The translations under genes were made by a program, and so were the position numbers. The notes below the pieces were generated by a model. The model did no database searches and had not been told where the DNA came from. It saw nothing but the letters and a program-made list of their open reading frames with translations. From Clostridiales bacterium UBA3953 (lineage in GTDB: Bacteria; Bacillota; Clostridia; Oscillospirales; CAG-272), in assembly GCA_002385415.1 (NCBI GenBank), contig DGDL01000066.1, positions 1 to 15,824 of the forward strand: a DNA stretch of 15,824 bases, given 5' to 3'. Shown one piece after another: positions 1 through 5,362 of this stretch (position 1 is the stretch's first letter; every line of letters begins with the position of its first letter).

Positions 1-255
1 ACGGACGACGGTACGGTCATACGCACGGGCGTAAGGGAGATACCCGTATACGGACGTACGGCAGGCGGCGTCATTGTCATGCGTCCTTCGGAAGGCTCTG
101 AGATCAGCAACTTCACGGTGATCAAAGCTGAGCTTGAGCAGCCCGAGGAACCGGAGCTCCCCGCGAAATCCGCGGATATGGATGAGCGCGGCTCATTCGA
201 CGACGGTGTGGACGAGGGTGAGTCGGAAGAAAACGGCGACGATCTTGATATATAA
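1..255 (+). CDS. gyrA: DNA gyrase subunit A, C-terminal fragment (5' end outside window)
   Basis: The open frame runs from base 1 to a TAA at 253-255 and gives 84 residues. The first part reads DDGTVIRTGVREIPVYGRTA followed by GGVIVMRP, which is the repeating blade pattern of the GyrA C-terminal beta-pinwheel. That domain wraps DNA around the gyrase A2B2 complex and drives negative supercoiling. The last ~40 residues are a low-complexity acidic tail rich in Glu, Asp and Gly, as in many Firmicute GyrA proteins. ParC has a similar pinwheel, but the 'GR-T-GG-VMR' form and the acidic tail fit GyrA better. The gene converges on the ABC transporter genes and ends at a shared terminator. Confidence 0.85.
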   Translation, partial: TDDGTVIRTGVREIPVYGRTAGGVIVMRPSEGSEISNFTVIKAELEQPEEPELPAKSADMDERGSFDDGVDEGESEENGDDLDI

Positions 256-277
256 TAAAAACTGACCGAATAAAAAT

Positions 278-306
278 GGCCTGTGAGCTTTGAAAGCTCG
301 CAGGCC
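278..306. terminator. Bidirectional intrinsic terminator between gyrA and the ABC transporter
   Basis: GGCCTG(T)GAGCTT at 278-290 pairs with AAGCTC(G)CAGGCC at 294-306, giving 12 base pairs plus one G-U pair and a 3-base loop. On the plus strand it is followed by TTTATGTTTTG. On the minus strand it is followed by ATTTTTATTC. It can therefore stop both gyrA and the convergent ATPase gene, whose stop is at 335. Confidence 0.85.
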
Positions 307-334
307 TTTATGTTTTGTATAAGTGTTTTATCGC

Positions 335-1006
335 TTAAAAAGCAGAGTCACTCGATGTTACGATCTTACCGTCTGAAATATATAATATTTCGTCTGCGTA
401 CTCTCCCACATAATCGGAGTGGGTGACTATAATCACACATTTACCGCGGTTTTTCGCAAGGTCGCGAAAAATTTCCATTATGTTTTCTTGATTTATTTTA
501 TCAAGGTTGCCTGTTGGCTCATCGGCTATTATAATATCCGGATCTCCGGTAAGCGCCCTTGCTATTGCAACACGCTGCTGTTCGCCTCCGGATAAGTTAT
601 GAACCGGATACCTGTGCTTTTCTTTTGGAATTTTTACATCGGATAGCAGCTCGGAAGCTTTTGCATTATAATTGCCTTTAAAACCGATTATATCGAGAAC
701 GGTAGTAATATTGTCAAGAGCGGTATAGTTATATAACAGGTTGTAGTTCTGGAATATGATGCTTATTTTCTTCGCACGATACTCATCGCTGTTGAGAGTG
801 ATGATATCGGTACCGTCGAAAAATATTCTGCCGCTTGTGGGTTTATCCAGCGCGGCTATAATTGATATAAATGTTGTTTTACCCGAACCTGAGCCGCCCA
901 TTATAGCATAAAGCTTTCCGCGCTCAAACTCGTGCGAAATACCGTTTAATATGTAAGGAGCATTTTTTGCATATCTGTAATAAACATTATCCAGCTTTAA
1001 AATCAT
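335..1006 (-). CDS. ABC transporter ATP-binding protein (MacB/LolD type)
   Basis: This is the ATPase subunit of an exporter-like ABC system, 223 residues, the usual size for the family. It has a complete set of motifs: Walker A GGSGSGKTT at 37-45, Q-loop Gln86, signature LSGGEQQR at 138-145, Walker B IIIADE at 158-163, D-loop around Asp169 and H-loop His196. The sequence is closest in style to the MacB/LolD/FtsE branch that partners FtsX-like permeases. The start is an ATG preceded by GGGAG with good spacing. It lies 16 bases downstream of the permease gene, so the two are almost certainly co-transcribed and form one complex at the inner face of the membrane. It is the last gene of the cassette before the shared terminator. 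No key residue is missing, so it should be active; the substrate is unknown. Confidence 0.93.
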   Translation of the reverse strand: MILKLDNVYYRYAKNAPYILNGISHEFERGKLYAIMGGSGSGKTTFISIIAALDKPTSGRIFFDGTDIITLNSDEYRAKKISIIFQNYNLLYNYTALDNITTVLDIIGFKGNYNAKASELLSDVKIPKEKHRYPVHNLSGGEQQRVAIARALTGDPDIIIADEPTGNLDKINQENIMEIFRDLAKNRGKCVIIVTHSDYVGEYADEILYISDGKIVTSSDSAF

Positions 1007-1022
1007 TTTTAATTGCTCCCGA

Positions 1023-2405
1023 TTAATACTGCTTATTAAATATCTTCATAGGCTCAAACTTTATGATATTTACGCAAGTCAATATAAGCGACAGTGCCGC
1101 GGCAGCAGTCATGCCGCCGTATACAATGCCTATATTTTTGAAAAGCAATGAGATATTTGAGCTTGATGTTAAAGTTTCGTACATTTCGGTTGAGACAAAT
1201 TTCCGCATTCCCTCAAGTGTTTCTTTGGTAAAGATCGGACCGATAAATTGGGCAATTATTAATGAAATTGTTGTTATGCTCAGGATAAATATAAGGTTTT
1301 CAATGAGATAAAAAAGGATTAGCCTAATTTTTTTCATGCCCACCGAGCGCAGGACAGCCATTTCATACTTTCGGCTTGAAAGCAGTATAATTGTTGTGAT
1401 GATCGTAACGCATATAATTATAAATGCGATCAATGCAGAAAATCCGGCGGATGATTGGCGCATTGCATTTGTTAAGTTAACAAGCCCATAAAAATTCGTG
1501 AAGAAAGGTTTAAGTCTTAAATTCACGTTGTTTATTTCAATTTTATCCAATCTGCTTGATAGGTTTAGAAAAGTTTCAGGAGAGTCCAGGTAGACAAGTA
1601 CTTCATAACCGAGCAGGTTTAAATTTTCAAAAAAAGCTTCAAAGCCCTCATCGCCCGGATAAAGTCTCATGTCGGCTGTAATTTCTATAGGCGTTATGGG
1701 TATCGCTGCTAATGCATGGTTATATGCAATACTATCAAAATATTCTGCATCTTCAAGTGTCGTATATATAATTCTTCTGTTTGTGTTGGGTTTATCTTCT
1801 TCGTTCTGCTTTTGAACGCCTACAACAGTGAACTGTTTAAACACACCGTCACTGTTTTGAATGGTTATAACATCACCGATTTTTACATTGTTCCAAACAA
1901 CCGAAGCTTCGTCGGTTGCTGACGGGTTTTTCGATATGACGCACTCGCCGTCAATTTCAAACATTCTTCCGCTTTCAAGATCAAAATCTTCCGGGACAAG
2001 ATGCAAAAGTGATGTGTTATAGCCGAAGATGATCACCGAATCGTGTACTGCCGTATCTCCTGCTGTAACTTTCAACTCTGAGACATCCTGTTTTATATAA
2101 TCGGTGTAAAAATTATATTTTAAAAATCTGATATCGCTGATATAATTTATATTTTTCAAATTAAGATACTGTTCTTTAGTAATGCGTTCCTTGAGTTCAT
2201 AAAGGTCATCGGAAGACAACTCGATTTTTGATACCCCCGCATATTCACGCAGGATATTATCGGTTACAGCGTCCATGCGGATAAAAACGTTGACGCAGAC
2301 AGATGCGGTAAAAATTAAAATTGAAAACAAGCAACCGAACAGAATGTATTTATTTTTATATCGGATTATGTTTTTCGCTGCGTTTATTACAAAATATATA
2401 AGCAT
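1023..2405 (-). CDS. FtsX/MacB-like ABC transporter permease
   Basis: The 460-residue protein has the four-helix layout of the type VII (MacB/FtsX) ABC permeases. TM1 is at about 20-42, then a large outside domain of ~280 residues, then TM2 at 323-344, TM3 at 363-391 and TM4 at 425-448. The stretch after TM2 (EMAVLRSVGMKKIRL, ~347-362) matches the coupling segment that contacts the ATPase in FtsX-domain proteins. The outside region would be the MacB_PCD-like domain. Such permeases drive mechanotransmission or export of periplasmic or secreted substrates rather than cross-membrane import. GAGGA at 2416-2420 lies 10 bases before the ATG. The ATPase gene follows after 16 bases; a secreted Cys-rich protein gene precedes it. 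Family assignment is firm. Whether it exports the small protein, or protects from a peptide, cannot be told from sequence. Confidence 0.88.
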   Translation of the reverse strand: MLIYFVINAAKNIIRYKNKYILFGCLFSILIFTASVCVNVFIRMDAVTDNILREYAGVSKIELSSDDLYELKERITKEQYLNLKNINYISDIRFLKYNFYTDYIKQDVSELKVTAGDTAVHDSVIIFGYNTSLLHLVPEDFDLESGRMFEIDGECVISKNPSATDEASVVWNNVKIGDVITIQNSDGVFKQFTVVGVQKQNEEDKPNTNRRIIYTTLEDAEYFDSIAYNHALAAIPITPIEITADMRLYPGDEGFEAFFENLNLLGYEVLVYLDSPETFLNLSSRLDKIEINNVNLRLKPFFTNFYGLVNLTNAMRQSSAGFSALIAFIIICVTIITTIILLSSRKYEMAVLRSVGMKKIRLILFYLIENLIFILSITTISLIIAQFIGPIFTKETLEGMRKFVSTEMYETLTSSSNISLLFKNIGIVYGGMTAAAALSLILTCVNIIKFEPMKIFNKQY

Positions 2406-2454
2406 ATTGAATATATCCTCATTAAAACTAACATCTTAAACATTTTGAATAAAG

Positions 2455-2504
2455 CATTGAGTATGTAATAAGAAAATAAATTTACTCTTATTACATACTC
2501 AATG
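2455..2504 (-). terminator. Perfect 19-bp inverted repeat: attenuator or intergenic terminator
   Basis: CATTGAGTATGTAATAAGA at 2455-2473 is exactly complementary to 2486-2504, with a 12-base AT-rich loop. It lies 12 bases after the stop of the small secreted protein and about 50 bases before the permease start. In the minus-strand RNA it is followed by CTTTATTC, a poor U-tract, so read-through is likely. It fits a partial terminator or RNA-stabilising stem that lets the small protein be made in excess over the transporter. Confidence 0.6.
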
Positions 2505-2516
2505 AACTAATCAGAA

Positions 2517-2894
2517 TTAACCATGCTGAGAGCAGCTGAATGGAACTTCAAGATAATAAATATCTTTGGACCAAAGACAACCTAATCTTTTACAAGGCAC
2601 ATTTTTATAATATAGATACCAGCATTTACCCGTATTGTTCCAAAGATGCATAATACGAATGTCGTAGAAATTGGGGTTGTCAACATCCCAATCATGACCA
2701 AAAAGATCGCACCAAATATTCATTATAGTTACGTCAGACTCATTATTGACTTCACTTATTGCATTATTTGCATCATCATGCAAGTGATCAACGCAGAAAT
2801 GATCACATGCAGCGGTATAATCAACATCAACCGCATAAATTGACATAGAAAATATTATTGCAATAGACATTGCGATAAGAATGAATCTTCTCAT
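2517..2894 (-). CDS. Small secreted Cys/His-rich protein, function unknown
   Basis: The product is 125 residues. I place the start at the ATG at 2894. The frame opens 12 bases earlier at a TTG, but that TTG overlaps the ribosome site GGAGG (2900-2904), which sits 5 bases before the ATG. The protein begins MRRF and continues as a hydrophobic helix to about residue 21 (AVDV follows), a standard Sec signal peptide without a lipobox. The mature part has seven Cys (30, 34, 62, 91, 101, 106, 121) and six His. CDLFGHDW at 62-69 and CKRLGC at 101-106 look like halves of a zinc-ribbon-like or disulfide-bonded fold. I do not recognise a named family. It is the first gene of a cassette with an FtsX-type ABC transporter, so it may be the exported, sensed or chaperoned partner. 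This is inference. Confidence 0.7.
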   Translation of the reverse strand: MRRFILIAMSIAIIFSMSIYAVDVDYTAACDHFCVDHLHDDANNAISEVNNESDVTIMNIWCDLFGHDWDVDNPNFYDIRIMHLWNNTGKCWYLYYKNVPCKRLGCLWSKDIYYLEVPFSCSQHG

Positions 2895-3027
2895 AATATC
2901 CTCCAAAATGATTTTTGTGATTGATACAATAGGTTGTGATACACTAAATGAAAAAAATTACATTTATTTACATCATTCCTTTCATAAATCCAACCGTATT
3001 AGTCGACATTAACGGTGGAATAATTTA

Positions 3028-3053
3028 AGCATATTTCTGATCAGAAATGTGCT
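3028..3053. promoter_or_regulatory. 26-base near-perfect palindrome, candidate operator
   Basis: The centre is the 16-base perfect palindrome ATTTCTGATCAGAAAT (3033-3048). It extends outward as AGCA and TGCT with a single mismatched pair, so 12 of 13 half-site positions match. It lies some 40 bases downstream of the predicted start of transcription for the secreted-protein/ABC cassette, a position suited to a repressor dimer or an RNA hairpin in the leader. Confidence 0.5.
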
Positions 3054-3064
3054 ATATAAACTTA

Positions 3065-3083
3065 TATGGAAAAATATTCCATA
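3065..3083. repeat. TATGGAA/TTCCATA inverted repeat near the transcription start
   Basis: TATGGAA (3065-3071) and TTCCATA (3077-3083) form a perfect 7-base inverted repeat with a 5-base spacer. It falls just downstream of the predicted -10 box of the minus-strand promoter, so it may be a second operator for the cassette. Confidence 0.4.
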
Positions 3084-3090
3084 CAATATA

Positions 3091-3118
3091 ATGGTATCAT
3101 AAAATGATAAAAAGTCAA
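3091..3118 (-). promoter_or_regulatory. Candidate promoter of the secreted-protein/ABC cassette
   Basis: On the minus strand TTGACT (3113-3118) is followed after 16 bases by TACCAT (3091-3096). The -35 box is strong and the -10 box fair (4 of 6). The spacer holds a palindrome, TATCAT-AAA-ATGATA (3095-3109 on the plus strand), in the classic position for a repressor or a MerR-like activator. The leader to the ATG at 2894 would be about 190 bases. Confidence 0.45.
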
Positions 3119-3133
3119 TACCTAAATAAAAAA

Positions 3134-3157
3134 GAGACGGATATATGTTACCGTCTC
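3134..3157 (-). terminator. Intrinsic terminator of the metG-tatD-pyrE cluster
   Basis: GAGACGG (3134-3140) pairs with CCGTCTC (3151-3157) around a 10-base loop. In the minus-strand RNA it follows the pyrE stop by about 21 bases and runs into TTTTTTATTT. The plus strand also has ATTTTT after it, so it could work both ways. Confidence 0.8.
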
Positions 3158-3178
3158 ATTTTTATAACATTATCCTTC

Positions 3179-3829
3179 TCAGCAATACTGTTCCATGTAC
3201 GCTTCCATGCGTTCAATGTGTTCGGGGTCGCCGCCGTTTGAACGCAGGTACTCGACTATCTCGCGCACGGTGACGATAGAGTGCAGCTCTATGCCGAACT
3301 CCTCGCGGATCTCCTCTGCGGCGGTTTTGCCGCTGCTGCCGCGCTCCATGCGGTCAACGGATATGATGATGTGTTCTACAGTGACATTTGCCGCCGATTT
3401 AAGCAGGGGCAGGGTTTCCCGTATGGATGTGCCGGCGGTGATAACATCCTCGACATAGACGACGCGGTCGCCGTCGCGGAGCTTTGCGCCCACTAAAATG
3501 CCTTTCTCGCCGTGGTCTTTGACCTCTTTGCGGTTAAAGCAATATTCGCGGTCGAGCCCAAAATCGCTATACAGCGCGGCTGCGGTGGCGACAGCAATCG
3601 GAACACCTTTATATGCAGGCCCGAAAAGCACGTCGAACTCGCCGCCTATTGAGCGCATTATACATTCGGCATAGTGTTTGCCGAGCCTGCTGAGCTGCGC
3701 ACCGGTGCGATAGTTGCCGGTGTTGATAAAGTAAGGCGTGCGCCGACCGCTTTTTGTGACAAAGTCGCCGAAAGTCAGCACGCCCGACGAAATCATAAAT
3801 TCTATGAACTCGGTTTTATACTTATGCAT
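3179..3829 (-). CDS. pyrE: Orotate phosphoribosyltransferase
   Basis: PyrE joins orotate to PRPP to make orotidine 5'-monophosphate, the fifth step of de novo UMP synthesis, in the cytoplasm. The 216-residue length is normal. The PRPP-binding motif VVYVEDVITAGTS at 123-135 is intact, including the acidic pair Glu127-Asp128. The substrate loop region FNRKEVKDHGEKG (98-110) carries the lysines and His expected for the flexible catalytic loop. SGRRTPYFIN near 27-36 is the N-terminal orotate-site segment. The ATG at 3829 lies only 3 bases after the radical SAM stop, so it is co-transcribed and probably translationally coupled. No other pyr gene is in the window. A PyrR-site-like hairpin lies upstream of tatD (5276-5293) and may control this gene. 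Assignment is secure. Confidence 0.93.
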   Translation of the reverse strand: MHKYKTEFIEFMISSGVLTFGDFVTKSGRRTPYFINTGNYRTGAQLSRLGKHYAECIMRSIGGEFDVLFGPAYKGVPIAVATAAALYSDFGLDREYCFNRKEVKDHGEKGILVGAKLRDGDRVVYVEDVITAGTSIRETLPLLKSAANVTVEHIIISVDRMERGSSGKTAAEEIREEFGIELHSIVTVREIVEYLRSNGGDPEHIERMEAYMEQYC

Positions 3830-3832
3830 TTT

Positions 3833-4441
3833 TTATTGCTCCTTGCGGATGTAATCGCGAATGCGTAGCTCGAGACCGCGCGAAGACGCGATTTCTCGGC
3901 ATAGGTCGAGGTCGGCGTCCGGTATCGTTCCGTGCACAACCGAGAGAATCACGCGCGGTACATACTTTTTGGCATTGGCGGCAAACGTGAGCATAGCGTC
4001 ATAGGCGGCCTCGCCGTATACAGAGTGGCAGATGCGCTGGTATTCCTCTGCGCTTGCGGCGTTGAGGCTGATGGAAATAGTGTCGAACCGCCCCTGAAGC
4101 TCGGGAGTAGTGTCCCGCCCGCAAATGAGGTCGGCGTGACCGTTGGTGTTCAGCCTGATAGGCGTTTTTGTAACAGAGCGAATATAGTCGCAAACCGCGA
4201 GCATATCGTCGAACCGGCAAGTCGGCTCGCCGTATCCGCAAAATACAATCTCGTCATAGCCGTCGAGATTATGCGAGGCAAGGTCGTTGCAGATTTCTTG
4301 GACAGTAGGCTCGCGCTCCAGCCACAGATTGTCGGCGTAATAGCCGTCGCTTTGCGTGCGAACGCAGAACTCGCAGGCATTTGTACAGCGATTTGTTATG
4401 TTAAGATAAAGCGAATTTCCAACAGGATATGTTATAGTCAT
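3833..4441 (-). CDS. TatD-linked radical SAM protein
   Basis: This 202-residue protein has the radical SAM cluster motif C19-x3-C23-x2-C26 (RCTNACEFC), which binds a 4Fe-4S cluster, and the SAM-binding GYGEP motif at 69-73. LNTNGH near 97-102 and a conserved ISLNAAS stretch follow, as in the core radical SAM barrel. It is short and has no SPASM or second cluster domain. This matches the TatD family-associated radical SAM group (TIGR04038 as I recall it), found next to or fused with TatD hydrolases in Firmicutes; its reaction is not known. Its ATG overlaps the tatD stop in an ATGA (4438-4441), so it is translated by coupling; no strong ribosome site is seen. pyrE follows after 3 bases. The substrate may be a nucleic acid or nucleotide, but that is only suggested by the neighbours. 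Confidence 0.88.
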   Translation of the reverse strand: MTITYPVGNSLYLNITNRCTNACEFCVRTQSDGYYADNLWLEREPTVQEICNDLASHNLDGYDEIVFCGYGEPTCRFDDMLAVCDYIRSVTKTPIRLNTNGHADLICGRDTTPELQGRFDTISISLNAASAEEYQRICHSVYGEAAYDAMLTFAANAKKYVPRVILSVVHGTIPDADLDLCREIASSRGLELRIRDYIRKEQ

Positions 4442-5220
4442 TGTTTTATACCAAAAAAATTTCTTGCATTTTGTACGGTAAGCGCCGCAAACGACTCAAG
4501 GTCGGCTCCGCGCAATGATGCACCGGCTGCGACAGTAAGCCGCAGATAGCCCGAGTGGTTGCGGTGCCCTCGATGGGGATGGGGGGTGAGATACGGGCAG
4601 TCGGTTTCAAGCAAAATCAGCTCGTCCGGCACGGCGCGCACGCAATCCAACACTTTTTTTGCGTTTTTAAAGGTTATAACGCCCGAAAACGAGATATATC
4701 TGCCGCTATTGACATACTGGCGCAACAGCTCTGCGCTGCCACTGTAGCTGTGCAGCACACAGCGAACATTTTTATAGGCCCGCAGGATGTCTGCAGTGTC
4801 GCCGTGAGCGTCGCGGCTGTGAATGATGGCGGGGAGGTTGTGTGCCTCGGCAAGCGATAGCTGTGCGTCAAGCCATTTGAGCTGTAGGTCGCGCGGCGCG
4901 CCGTCGGAATAGTGATAGTCGAGTCCGATTTCCCCCACCGCAACACATTTCGGATGGGTGAGGAGAGGGATAAGGGCGTCGAGGTCGGACAGATTGCCTG
5001 TAATGTCAGACGGGTGCACGCCGGCCGCAAACCATATATGCTCGTATCGCTGGGCAAGCTCGGCGGCAGCCCGCGAAGTCTGTGGATTTGTGCCTGCTTC
5101 TATTATACCGCAAATTTCGCCCGAGGCAAAAAGAGTGTCGAGCAGGCTGTGGCGGTCGTCGTCGAATGCGGCATCGATATAGTGAGCATGTGTGTCAAAA
5201 AGAGGGGGGGGATTATTCAT
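4438..5220 (-). CDS. tatD: TatD family metal-dependent hydrolase/DNase
   Basis: The 260-residue protein has the full TatD signature. FDTHAH puts metal ligands at His11 and His13, GEIGLDYH carries Glu97, IIHSRDA has His134, a further His157 follows, and ETDCPYLTP holds Asp207. These residues bind two divalent metals in an amidohydrolase-type barrel. TatD proteins are 3'-5' exonucleases or DNases linked to DNA repair and oxidative damage, and some act on D-aminoacyl-tRNA. The name YcfH/YabD would also fit; the exact substrate cannot be told from sequence. The ATG at 5220 has only a weak, distant AAGGCG ribosome site. The gene follows metG and a structured leader of ~140 bases, and overlaps the radical SAM gene by 4 bases. 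MetG beside TatD is a common Firmicute order. Confidence 0.92.
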   Translation of the reverse strand: MNNPPPLFDTHAHYIDAAFDDDRHSLLDTLFASGEICGIIEAGTNPQTSRAAAELAQRYEHIWFAAGVHPSDITGNLSDLDALIPLLTHPKCVAVGEIGLDYHYSDGAPRDLQLKWLDAQLSLAEAHNLPAIIHSRDAHGDTADILRAYKNVRCVLHSYSGSAELLRQYVNSGRYISFSGVITFKNAKKVLDCVRAVPDELILLETDCPYLTPHPHRGHRNHSGYLRLTVAAGASLRGADLESFAALTVQNARNFFGIKQ

Positions 5221-5275
5221 TGCTTATATAGTCGCCTTTATATTTATGTGTTGCTTAGAAGGGAAAATATCAGGC

Positions 5276-5293
5276 GCAGCCTCTCCCGGCTGC
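5276..5293 (-). promoter_or_regulatory. PyrR-binding-site-like RNA hairpin upstream of tatD-rSAM-pyrE
   Basis: In the minus-strand RNA, GCAGCC and GGCUGC form a 6-base stem around the loop GGGAGA. The core AGCCGGGAGAGGCU (5278-5291) matches the published PyrR site ARUCCNGNGAGGYU at 12 of 14 positions. One difference (U to C) keeps the stem pair; the other (C to G in the loop) is a true deviation. A pyrimidine gene, pyrE, lies downstream in the same operon. A competing partner for the 5' arm is listed next. Confidence 0.4.
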
Positions 5294-5354
5294 TGTGCGG
5301 TTCTGTAGGCTTTGGCCTAATGTGAAACCAAGTCGCCGGCGAGGGACAGCAGCC
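5288..5354 (-). ncRNA. Structured leader with 9-bp closing stem between metG and tatD
   Basis: On the minus strand GGCUGCUGU (5346-5354) pairs perfectly with ACAGCAGCC (5288-5296). Inside are a hairpin UAGGC-CAAA-GCCUA (5306-5319), flanked by GGUU/AACC, and the self-complementary UCGCCGGCGA. The ACAGCAGCC arm is also the 5' arm of the PyrR-like hairpin (5276-5293), so only one of the two can form at a time. No strong U-tract follows. It begins about 9 bases after the metG stop. Confidence 0.4.
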
Positions 5355-5362
5355 CGCATCAG

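Larger units (their letters stand above)
2895..3133 (-). other. AT-rich intergenic leader of the cassette
   Basis: No gene is visible on either strand. On the minus strand it holds the promoter and palindromes listed separately. It also holds two direct copies of TTGTGAT (2915-2921 and 2934-2940, plus strand), each followed closely by ATACA or GATACA, 19 bases apart. They lie 20-45 bases upstream of the small-protein start. Base composition is clearly more AT-rich than in pyrE and the genes beyond. Confidence 0.5.

Noticed and set aside
2455..2504. IS or MITE terminal repeat
   Set aside because: The arms enclose only 12 bases, with no target duplication or transposase seen; a terminator or attenuator is simpler.
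2895..2906. TTG start giving MEDIMRRF for the small secreted protein
   Set aside because: The TTG overlaps the GGAGG ribosome site that serves the ATG at 2894, so it is almost surely not used.
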